Of a stretch of DNA of 25,218 nucleotides, positions 1 through 8,988 are shown piece by piece. Under the pieces are notes generated by a model. The model made no database searches, was not told where the DNA came from, and saw nothing but the letters and a program-made list of their open reading frames with translations. The stretch is from NCBI GenBank assembly GCA_046756405.1, contig JBHHWH010000030.1, positions 1-25,218 on the forward strand. Reading direction: 5' to 3'. The stretch is from JBHHWH01 sp046756405 (GTDB lineage: Bacteria > Actinomycetota > Acidimicrobiia > Spongiisociales > ZC4RG35). Each line of letters begins with the position of its first letter. The stretch's first letter is position 1. The position numbers were made by a program, and so were the translations under genes.

Positions 1-2585
1 CCGATGGAGACCACGACGGTGGCGGAGTCGGTGATCTGGGTGCCCGGGGCGGGGTTGGTGGTCACGATCTTGCCCACCAGGTTGGGGTCGGTGACCTCCA
101 CCGTCTCTTGCACCAGGGTCAGTTTCACCCCGGTGGCGAGTTGGAACTCCTGGGCCCGGGTCTGGGCCTGTTCGAAGGTGAGGCCGACGAGATTGGGCAG
201 GTTCCCCACCGGCATCTCCCCGGTGGAGAGGTAGACGGTCACGGTCTCACCCTGTTTCAGCTCTTCGCCGGGCTCGGGCGTCTGGTAGACGACGGTGCCG
301 GCCGGCTCCACGGAGGCCACCTCGATCACCGCCACATTCAGCCTGGCCTCCAACGCCAGCCTGTCCTCGGCCTCCTCCTGGGTAAGTCCGACAACAGGGG
401 GCACAAAGGTGGTAGGCCTGACCAGATAGTTCCTGATGTTGGGCGGCTCCGGAGGAAAGTCGGTCTCGGGGAGATCTTTGAGCACGATGTCCATGAACTC
501 CGCCCAGATGGGTGCCGGGACCGTGGCCCCGAAGATCCGGGACACCTTTTGGTTCAGGTCGCCACGGATGACCACGTTCTCCAAGGGGATCTGCTGGGCT
601 TCGTAGCCCACCCACACCGCGGCGGAGTATTCGGGGCTGAAGCCGACGAACCAGGCATCGAGATAGGACTGGTGGGTGCCGGTCTTACCTCCGACGCGAC
701 CCACCATGTACTGGTAGGGCCTGGTTCCATCGGGCAGCCGCTTGTTGAATACCTTGGCTGCGGTTCCTATGGCGGGAACCTTGAGCAGGGCCCGTCGCAC
801 CGCGGCGAAGATGGCCGGGTCCGCCACCTGGGGCGGCTCGGCATCATGCTGGTAGATGACGTTGCCGTCCTTGTCCACGATCTTGTCGATGATGTAGGCC
901 TCGGCGTGGGCGCCGTTGGTGGCGAAGTTGGAGTAGGCCGAGGCCATCTCCAGGGTGGAGACCGCCGAGGAGCCCAAAGGGATGGAGAGAACAGGCTCCA
1001 GAGGTGACTCGATGCCCATCTTCTGGGCCATCCTGACGATGTTCTCCGGGCCCACGGCCAGAGAGACCTGGGCGTAAACGGCGTTGACCGAACGGTAGGT
1101 GGCCATCTCGAGGGGGATGACACCAAGGGAGGAGCCCGCGTTCTTGACCTTCCAGATGTTGGTCCCGTCGGGGGAGCAGATGAAGGGGCATTCGATCTCG
1201 ATGGGGCTCTTCCCGCTCCAGTACTCGTTCAGACTGTGCCCCTGGCTGAGGGCGGTCGTCAAGGCGAAGGGTTTGAAGGCAGAACCAGGATTGCGCCGGC
1301 CCTGGACTGCCAGGTCGAACTGGCTGAAGTCGAAGGGGAGCCCTGAGGCCATGACCCTCACCGCCCCGGTGCCGTTCTCCACCATGGTGATGGCCCCAGT
1401 CGGTGTGCAGGAGTGGATCTCGGCGTATCTGGCGTAGAACTCGGGCTTGTCGTCGAAGTCGGGGAAGATCTCCTTGCAGGCCTCCAGGTTCTGCTCGTAG
1501 GGCAGCAACGGCAGCCAGCGTTGCAGGATCCGGTTGGCTTCCTTCTGCAGCTTCAGATCGATAGTGGTGAAGATCTGGAGGCCGCCGCCGCCCTCGCAGG
1601 CCACGTCATCGGCGGGACAGCCGAAGATGACCCGCTTGCGCTCGTCGATCGTCTTGCCCAGGAAGGCGAACTCAGGGGAGTTCAACAGCTCCTTTTTCAC
1701 CTCGGCCACCACATGGTCGGCTTCGCCGCGGCGCAACGGGGAGTCGACCACGCCCAGGGGTCGCTGGCTGAAGTACTCCGCCTGGGCTTCGGTGATCCAT
1801 CCTTCTTCCGCCATTTGGGCGATCACCTTGTTGCGGCGTTCCAGGGTGACCTCGGGACGTCTCCTCGGGTTGTAGAGGCTGGGGTTGCGGACCAGCACCG
1901 CCAGGGTGGCCGCCTGGTCGACGGTCAAGTCGTCCAGTTCCTTGCCGTAGAACTCCTCGGCGGCCGCCTTGATCCCGTAGGCCCCGGCACCGAAGTACAC
2001 CGAGTTCATGTAAAACTCGAGGATCCGCTCCTTGGAGAAACGCCGCTCCAGCTCGGCGGAGATGAAGGCCTCGTTCACCTTGCGGCGAATGGTGAGTTCG
2101 TTGCCGACGAAGGCGTTTTTCACCACCTGCTGGGTGATGGTCGACCCTCCCCGGGTGGTGTCGTAGATGATGTTGTCGATCGCCGCGGAGAGGATCGCCG
2201 AGAAGTCGATGCCCTCGTGCTGGAAGAAGTCGGAGTCTTCGGCGGCGAGGATCGCGTTGACCACGACCTCGGGCACTTCGTCGTAGGGGACCGGCTCCGA
2301 GTTGCGTCCGTCGTGCAGTTCGGCCAACACCTCCCCGGAGGCGGCGTAGATGCGGCTCACCCGGCTCAGGTCGGGGAGGGTCAACTCCAGGGAGCGGGTG
2401 TCGGGCACCCACTCCTCGGTGACCTCCTCGAAGGTGCCGAAGGCGGTGTCGGCCCCCAAGAACGCGAACAGACCGACCCAACCCGAGAGGAGAAGGGAGA
2501 TGGAGAGGAGGGTGGCCAGGGCGCCGAACCAGCGGCCCCGCCTTTCCCGCGCCTCGACCTGATGAATGAGGGCTTTCCTGGCCAT
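1..2585 (-). CDS. Class A penicillin-binding protein (transglycosylase/transpeptidase) with PASTA domains, 3' end cut off by window edge
   Basis: This bifunctional peptidoglycan synthase polymerises lipid II and cross-links stem peptides at the outer face of the membrane. The frame is open from ATG 2585 to base 1 without a stop (861 codons seen), so the C-terminus lies outside. In order: a short basic cytoplasmic tail; one TM at about 21-43; a GT51 domain with EDSDFFQHEG (catalytic Glu at 116) and RGGSTITQQ; a transpeptidase domain with SAFK (Ser435), SVN (Ser499) and KTG (Lys634); then PASTA repeats from about 727 and 796. This matches actinobacterial PonA-type enzymes, where PASTA domains bind cell-wall material. 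It is divergent from the mutase gene, with only 77 bp between starts, and no convincing promoter was seen there. The family call is secure. Which paralogue it is cannot be told. Confidence 0.95.
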   Translation of the reverse strand, partial: MARKALIHQVEARERRGRWFGALATLLSISLLLSGWVGLFAFLGADTAFGTFEEVTEEWVPDTRSLELTLPDLSRVSRIYAASGEVLAELHDGRNSEPVPYDEVPEVVVNAILAAEDSDFFQHEGIDFSAILSAAIDNIIYDTTRGGSTITQQVVKNAFVGNELTIRRKVNEAFISAELERRFSKERILEFYMNSVYFGAGAYGIKAAAEEFYGKELDDLTVDQAATLAVLVRNPSLYNPRRRPEVTLERRNKVIAQMAEEGWITEAQAEYFSQRPLGVVDSPLRRGEADHVVAEVKKELLNSPEFAFLGKTIDERKRVIFGCPADDVACEGGGGLQIFTTIDLKLQKEANRILQRWLPLLPYEQNLEACKEIFPDFDDKPEFYARYAEIHSCTPTGAITMVENGTGAVRVMASGLPFDFSQFDLAVQGRRNPGSAFKPFALTTALSQGHSLNEYWSGKSPIEIECPFICSPDGTNIWKVKNAGSSLGVIPLEMATYRSVNAVYAQVSLAVGPENIVRMAQKMGIESPLEPVLSIPLGSSAVSTLEMASAYSNFATNGAHAEAYIIDKIVDKDGNVIYQHDAEPPQVADPAIFAAVRRALLKVPAIGTAAKVFNKRLPDGTRPYQYMVGRVGGKTGTHQSYLDAWFVGFSPEYSAAVWVGYEAQQIPLENVVIRGDLNQKVSRIFGATVPAPIWAEFMDIVLKDLPETDFPPEPPNIRNYLVRPTTFVPPVVGLTQEEAEDRLALEARLNVAVIEVASVEPAGTVVYQTPEPGEELKQGETVTVYLSTGEMPVGNLPNLVGLTFEQAQTRAQEFQLATGVKLTLVQETVEVTDPNLVGKIVTTNPAPGTQITDSATVVVSI

Positions 2586-2662
2586 GTAGGGGTATGTGAC
2601 GTCCGGAGGTTGCGGTTGAGTTCCCGACAAAGGATCCTGGACGGTGTAAGGATACCGAGACA

Positions 2663-4228
<1,566 letters not shown>

Positions 4229-4244
4229 CGTCCCGGGCTGAACC

Positions 4245-5606
4245 ATGAGCGACACCAAACCCCATCTCCTCATCATCGGCGGCGGTCCCGCCGGCACCCA
4301 GGCGGCCACCACCGCGGCGCAGAAGGGCGCCCAGGTCACCCTGGTGGAAAAGGACATCGTCGGCGGCGCCGCCCACCTCCTCGACTGTATCCCCTCCAAG
4401 ACCATGGCCGCCTCCGCCCTGCGCCATACCTCGGTGCGTAACGCAGTCAAGCTGGGCCTGGTCAACGACCCCGGACGGGTCGACCCGAAGGTGCTCTCGG
4501 AGCGCATCGACGAGATCACCTCCGACATCAACCGCAACTGGATGGACCTCCTCACTTCCCAGAAGGTGGAGATCCTCCAGGGGACAGGCCGGTTCGTCGG
4601 TGCCCACGCGGCGGTGGTGGAGACAGAAGAAGGGGAGAGGGAGATCAGCTTCGACATGGCCCTCATCTCCACCGGCTCATCGCCGCGGGTGCCCGACTGG
4701 GCGCCGGTGGACGGCAAACGGGTGCTTACCACCCGCCACTGCTACGACCTCGAAGAGGTCCCGGAGCACATCGTGGTGATCGGATCGGGGGTCACCGGAG
4801 TGGAGTTCACCCACATCTTCGAATCGATGGGCTCCGAAGTGAGCCTGGTCGTCTCCCGGCAGCAGATCCTTCCCTACCGCGACCCCGAGGTAGCCGCCGT
4901 CTTGGAGGAGGACTTCCTCGAGCGAGGCGTGAAGCTGGTCATCGGGGCTCGGGCCACAGCTATCGAGGTGAACGAAGCCGACGTCTCGGTGGTCTGCAAT
5001 GACGGCCGGATAGTCGAAGGCTCCCATGCGCTGCTGGCCGTGGGCTCGGTGCCCAACTCGGCGGGCCTGGGATTGGAGGCCGCCGGAGTGGAGGTGGACG
5101 GCCGGGGCTTCATCCCCGTCGACGAGTACCAGCGGACCTCGGTCCCCCACATCTACGCCGCCGGAGACGTCACCGGCCAGATGCTGTTGAGTTCGGTGGC
5201 GTCGATGCAGGGACGCAAGATCGCCCGCCACGCTCTTGGTCTGCCGGTCACCCCCCTCGACTACTCCAAGGTGGCCGAGGCCATCTTCACTGAGCCCGAG
5301 ATCGCCTCCGTGGGTCTGGTCGACGTCGAAGCCGCCGCCCAGGGACGCAAGGTTCGGACCACCAAGGTGCCCTTTGCCTCCAATGCCCGCTCGGTGCTCC
5401 AGCATTTCACCAGGGGCTTCGTCAAGATCACCTCCGACCCCGCCACGGGGATCGTCCTCGGCGGCACCATCGTCGGCCACCGGGCTTCGGAGCTGATCGG
5501 CATCGTCGCCCTGGCGGTCCAGGCCCAGGTGACCGCCGTCACCCTGGTGGAGACGCTGATGGTCCACCCGTCGATGACCGAGGCCATCACCGACGCCGCC
5601 GAATAG
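4245..5606 (+). CDS. lpdA: LpdA-type FAD/NAD(P) disulfide-reductase-like flavoprotein (probable quinone reductase)
   Basis: A 453-residue two-dinucleotide-fold flavoprotein. An FAD motif (IIGGGPAG, 10-17), a NAD(P) motif (VIGSGVTGVE, 178-187), the second FAD motif (IYAAGDVTG, 303-311) and the dimerisation domain are all clear. The redox-centre segment is GGAAHLLDCIPSKT, so the first Cys of the usual C-x4-C is Ala43 and only Cys48 remains. This is the layout of Mycobacterium tuberculosis LpdA (Rv3303c), which is described as an NAD(P)H quinone reductase and not a lipoamide dehydrogenase. Unlike that protein as I recall it, a His-Pro...Glu motif (His441, Glu446) is kept at the C-terminus. It lies 16 nt after the mutase gene. 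Its last 33 bases recur at 7121-7153. The family is secure; the substrate is inferred. Confidence 0.85.
   Translation: MSDTKPHLLIIGGGPAGTQAATTAAQKGAQVTLVEKDIVGGAAHLLDCIPSKTMAASALRHTSVRNAVKLGLVNDPGRVDPKVLSERIDEITSDINRNWMDLLTSQKVEILQGTGRFVGAHAAVVETEEGEREISFDMALISTGSSPRVPDWAPVDGKRVLTTRHCYDLEEVPEHIVVIGSGVTGVEFTHIFESMGSEVSLVVSRQQILPYRDPEVAAVLEEDFLERGVKLVIGARATAIEVNEADVSVVCNDGRIVEGSHALLAVGSVPNSAGLGLEAAGVEVDGRGFIPVDEYQRTSVPHIYAAGDVTGQMLLSSVASMQGRKIARHALGLPVTPLDYSKVAEAIFTEPEIASVGLVDVEAAAQGRKVRTTKVPFASNARSVLQHFTRGFVKITSDPATGIVLGGTIVGHRASELIGIVALAVQAQVTAVTLVETLMVHPSMTEAITDAAE
5574..5606 (+). repeat. 33-bp direct repeat, proximal copy (3' end of the LpdA-like gene)
   Basis: These bases encode MTEAITDAAE plus stop at the end of the LpdA-like gene. 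They match 7121-7153 at 32 of 33 positions; the one difference is the third base of the last Glu codon (GAA against GAG). Weaker similarity (6 of 9 bases) continues upstream. A pair of repeats with one copy forming a gene's 3' end is the arrangement left by site-specific integration, though no integrase is present. Confidence 0.9.
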
Positions 5607-5671
5607 GGGAGCGGGGGCACGCATTCACATAAAGGTTGAGAGGCGGATTGCCGACAATTGCACTGCTGATC

Positions 5672-7099
5672 ATGAAGAGATTTTCCGCCGTGGTGGACGG
5701 CCCGGCGCCACGACGGAGCGACGAGCCGCCAGAAGACAAAGGGTTCTACGAGCCCGACCAGCTTCGATCGCGAATGTTGGGCATCTCGTGGACCTCGCAG
5801 CGGGGCGCCAAATTGAATCTCCCGCCTCCCCCGAAAGTGACGCTCAAGCTTCTCAGCAGCCTGGCGGCCATCGCCTTGGTGGCCGTCGCCGGTTGGGCGT
5901 TCAGCGCCTATCACCTCGACCATCTAGACGCGGGGCTCATCAACGATGCGGGCCGGCAGCGTTTCTTGAGCCAGCGCATTGCCCTCAACGCCGTCCGTCT
6001 CGCCATCGAACCCGATGTAGGGGTCAGGCAAGACCTACGCGCTGCTCTTGCCGCCGACGCCTCCACTCTGAGCCGGGTCCAGCCGACACTGGCCCATGAT
6101 CACACCCCCCCGGACCTGGACAAGATGGTCGGCGAATACGCGGCGCGGGCCGGTGCCCTAGCCCAAGTTCCCGACGGGGAGCTGACACCGGATGGCCCCG
6201 ACCTTCGGGCTCTGGTTGCTGCCGGCGATGAGGTCCTGGCCCGACTCGATGCCTTCGTCACCGAACTGGAGCTGCACTTCGAGTCCCACCTCTCCAGTCT
6301 GAAGCTGTCCGCGATCATTGCGCTCGGCGCTGTTCTCGTATCGCTGCTGGGGTTGGGCCCGTTCGTGTTTCTTCCCATGGCTCGTCGTATCCGACGCGAG
6401 ACGGAAGCGCTTGAAGTGCTGGCACGCTCCAAGGACGAACTGATCGCCTCGGTCAGCCACGAGCTGCGCACACCCCTGACCGCCATCCTCGGCTTTGCTG
6501 AGGTGCTGCGAGCCGATCGAGACGACCTTCCTCCATCCGAGCGGAGTGATCTTCTCGAATTGATCGCACGTGAGAGCGAGGACGTCGCCGGGATCGTCGA
6601 AGACCTACTCGCGGCCTCGCGGGTCGAGATCGGAAAGCTCGCGGTGATCCGGGTCCAAGTGAGCCTCCGCGCCCAGCTAGCGCAGGTCTTGGAGAGCCGG
6701 GTCGACCCGTCTGGAGCCAGAATCGAAGTTCCCGACTCTTCGGTACGCGCTTGGGGCGACCCAGCCCGGGTCCGCCAGATCGTCCGCAACCTGGTCTCCA
6801 ACGCCATCCGCCACGGCGGAGAGCACTGCTGGATTCGGATCTCCGCCTCCGACACCACCGCCAGCCTGATGGTTTGTGACGACGGGCCCGGGGTGCCCGA
6901 TGTCGACGCTGAGGCGATCTTCAGCCCCTACCACACGGCGAACAAGGAAATGGCCCGCCCCGGATCCGTCGGACTCGGCCTCACCCTCTCCCGACGCCTG
7001 GCCCGGCTCATGGGAGGCGACCTCACCTACCGGCGAGAAGATGGACATACGGTCTTCGAACTGACCCTCCCCTTGGTTGAGGAGCCCAGCACGACCTGA
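5672..7099 (+). CDS. Orphan membrane sensor histidine kinase with NarX/PilJ-like sensor
   Basis: ATP-dependent sensor kinase of a two-component pathway. From ATG 5672 it has 475 residues; a TTG at 5636 would add 12 and an ATG at 5774 would remove 34, and none has a clear Shine-Dalgarno, so the start is uncertain. Using numbering from 5636: TM1 about 70-92, a periplasmic helical sensor opening with INDAGRQRFLSQR (102-114), which resembles the P-box of NarX/PilJ nitrate-type sensors, TM2 about 222-247, HisKA with His275 in SVSHELRTPL, N-box NLVSNAIRHGG (385-395), G1 DDGPGVP (415-421) and G2 GSVGLGL (443-449). No HAMP is obvious. No response regulator gene is next to it. It sits between the two 33-bp repeats and by eye uses a less GC-biased codon set than its neighbours. 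The ligand is unknown; nitrate/nitrite is only suggested by the P-box. Confidence 0.88.
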   Translation: MKRFSAVVDGPAPRRSDEPPEDKGFYEPDQLRSRMLGISWTSQRGAKLNLPPPPKVTLKLLSSLAAIALVAVAGWAFSAYHLDHLDAGLINDAGRQRFLSQRIALNAVRLAIEPDVGVRQDLRAALAADASTLSRVQPTLAHDHTPPDLDKMVGEYAARAGALAQVPDGELTPDGPDLRALVAAGDEVLARLDAFVTELELHFESHLSSLKLSAIIALGAVLVSLLGLGPFVFLPMARRIRRETEALEVLARSKDELIASVSHELRTPLTAILGFAEVLRADRDDLPPSERSDLLELIARESEDVAGIVEDLLAASRVEIGKLAVIRVQVSLRAQLAQVLESRVDPSGARIEVPDSSVRAWGDPARVRQIVRNLVSNAIRHGGEHCWIRISASDTTASLMVCDDGPGVPDVDAEAIFSPYHTANKEMARPGSVGLGLTLSRRLARLMGGDLTYRREDGHTVFELTLPLVEEPSTT

Positions 7100-7120
7100 C
7101 CGATAGCCACACACCTATCC

Positions 7121-7153
7121 ATGACCGAGGCCATCACCGACGCCGCCGAGTAG
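7121..7153 (+). repeat. 33-bp direct repeat, distal copy (orphan copy of the LpdA 3' end)
   Basis: A stand-alone copy of the LpdA 3' end, 21 bp after the kinase stop. Read in the same frame with the bases before it, it gives H-L-S then MTEAITDAAE-stop, against H-P-S in the intact gene, so the similarity extends about 9 bases upstream before it is lost. Nothing upstream of that resembles the rest of the LpdA gene. It lies in the 164-bp non-coding gap between the kinase and the DUF3179 gene. Confidence 0.9.
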
Positions 7154-7263
7154 AGGCACAGGGCTGACACCGGCAGATAAGACAGTCCGCGACTAGGCAT
7201 TTCATCCTGAGCCCCCGGGTGCGCCCAGGTACAGTCACCGTTCGCCGAACAGGAAGGTTTGAG

Positions 7264-8466
7264 ATGCTCGCAACGGTTCTGGCGCTGGTCGCCCTGATCC
7301 CGGTTGGTGCCGCCTCCATGATCACCGGCGACTTTTCGCAGATGGTCTACAAGCCCACCCGGCGTCGCGTCCACTGGTTTCTGAAGCGTCGCCGGTTGGT
7401 GATCGGCGCCAGCGCCGCTCTCTGGTTGCTGGCCCTGTCGGCGCACCTCGCAGTTGGCGAGACCAACGTTGTCCTTCTGGTCGTGACCGGAGTGTTGGTG
7501 GCCCTGTTCACCTTGCTGGGATATGGGATGTCGCCGTATGTGATGTTCCCGTCTCTCCGCGGTCCCCAATGGATGTCGGCGGAACAGGCAGGCTCGATGA
7601 TCGGCGACGAGGAGGACGTGATCGGGGTGGAGATCAACGGGGATGCCCGCGCCTTCCCGATCTCGTGGAGCTTCCGACCCCATCTCATCCAGGACACCAT
7701 CGGTGGCGAGCCGGTGCTCATGAGTTACTGCTTGCTCTCCAACTATGGGATTGCCTTCCGGGCGGAGCTGGACGGGGAGCCGATGCACTGCATCATGCCC
7801 ATCCAATGGGAGAACAACATGGTCATCTACGACACGGCGGGTGACAGGCTGATCCAGCAGATCGAGGGGAAGGTGCTCTACGGGGAGGGTGTCGGTCGGT
7901 CCCTCGACAGCTATCCGACCCAGATCATGCCCTGGTCGGCCTGGCAGAGACTTCACCCGGAGACGAAGGTGCTCCACAACCCACCCGCTGGGGTTTGGGA
8001 CCGTTTTGTTCGCCGGTTCATCGGCACCCAGTTCCTCGAGGAAAACCGCAGGCGGGAAGAGCCCATGTTCCCGACCATCGACACCATCGACGAGCGCCTA
8101 CCCAGCAAAGCCGAGGTGGTCGGTGTCGAGGCCGGTGGCGTGTATCGGGCGTATCCAGCCGACCGTGTGGCACAGGCCAGCGTCGTCAACGACGAGATAA
8201 GTGGGGTCCCGATCGTTGTAGTGGCCCTCGGCGGAGGGATCGCGGTCTTCGAGAGGAGTTTCGGTGACCAGGTCCTCGAGTTCTCTTCCCAAGGAGGAGA
8301 GACGTTCCGGGACGCCTCGGGGAGCGAGTGGAACATGAGGGGAGAAGCCGTCTCGGGACCCCTCCAGGGGAGAAGCCTGCATCCCTACCGGCACTACAGC
8401 CGGGTGCTGTGGTTCGTCTGGTCCAACTTCTTCCCGAACACCGAAGTGGCGGACCTCAGCGTCTGA
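7264..8466 (+). CDS. DUF3179 domain-containing membrane protein
   Basis: Function unknown. The start is fixed by AGGAAGG (7250-7256), 7 nt before ATG 7264, giving 400 residues. Three hydrophobic segments come first (about 2-17, 45-62, 67-88), with a basic loop (33-44) between the first two. The DUF3179 domain follows: DVIGVEINGDARAFPI at 118-133, then HLIQDTIGGEPVLMSYCL at 140-157 in place of the family's HEIVND...TYCPLC pattern, then ENNMVIYDTAGDRLIQQ at 183-199 and a downstream W-x-x-W/HPET block. In the usual family motif the cysteine pair is spaced C-P-L-C; here only the first Cys of that pair is kept (Cys156), with another at 176. A possible -10 (TACAGT, 7230-7235) precedes it. The family assignment is good, and no biochemical role should be inferred from it. 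Confidence 0.82.
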   Translation: MLATVLALVALIPVGAASMITGDFSQMVYKPTRRRVHWFLKRRRLVIGASAALWLLALSAHLAVGETNVVLLVVTGVLVALFTLLGYGMSPYVMFPSLRGPQWMSAEQAGSMIGDEEDVIGVEINGDARAFPISWSFRPHLIQDTIGGEPVLMSYCLLSNYGIAFRAELDGEPMHCIMPIQWENNMVIYDTAGDRLIQQIEGKVLYGEGVGRSLDSYPTQIMPWSAWQRLHPETKVLHNPPAGVWDRFVRRFIGTQFLEENRRREEPMFPTIDTIDERLPSKAEVVGVEAGGVYRAYPADRVAQASVVNDEISGVPIVVVALGGGIAVFERSFGDQVLEFSSQGGETFRDASGSEWNMRGEAVSGPLQGRSLHPYRHYSRVLWFVWSNFFPNTEVADLSV

Positions 8467-8543
8467 CAGCCCGACCGCGCGGTGCTACTAACAGTCAGGA
8501 AAGAATCGTTATCTAGTACTTGACAACGCCTAGAATCGAACAT

Positions 8544-8988
8544 ATGTTCTACACTATGGAGTGGGATCACATCACCACCGACGAAATCGAACAGAAGCTG
8601 ATCTCCTGCCGGGAGACCCAGTCCCGTCTCCACGCCCTGGAACTGGAGCTGTTGGAGGAGCTGGACCGGCGTCAGTTCGCTACTGCTGATGGTTCCAGGT
8701 CGATGCAGGAGTGGACCGCTGCCAGATTTGGATGTGGGCCCGGATACGGCGAAGAGGCTGGTGGGGACCATGCGTAGGACTTGTGACCGTCCTGACCTGC
8801 GGGAAGCCCTCGCCGACGGTATCTCCCTAGACCGTGTAGAAGCCCTGTCTCGTATTTCTGAGGACTTTGGATTGTGGCTAGCCGGCACCGTTCCCGTCGC
8901 CCTCCGTCCCGAACACCTACCCGAATTCACCCCAGACCAGCATGCGAGCCGGCTTCGACGCGCCCGTACACAGAGCCCCTTTACCTGA
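8544..8988 (+). pseudogene. Frameshifted and truncated DUF222 (13E12-type) protein remnant
   Basis: Two overlapping frames join into one DUF222 N-terminal domain. The first frame, from ATG 8544, reads to GSRSMQEWTAARF. The second then gives DVGPDTAKRLVGTMRR and on to SLDRVEALSRI, which are consecutive in intact family members (a pattern like SLAEWLAARLDVSPETARALV). Removing one base near 8731 (the TTTGG run) restores continuity, so this is a single-base insertion. The reading then ends at a TGA (8986-8988), after about 147 residues in total. The HNH endonuclease domain that normally follows DUF222 is absent, and the end overlaps the 3' end of the carboxylase alpha gene by 8 bp. DUF222-HNH genes are often multicopy and decaying in actinobacteria. 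This is a remnant and probably not expressed as a working protein. Confidence 0.8.

Noticed and set aside
8463..8498. CTGAC/GTCAG inverted repeat after the DUF3179 gene, considered as a terminator
   Set aside because: Only a 5-bp stem with a 26-nt loop and no T-run.
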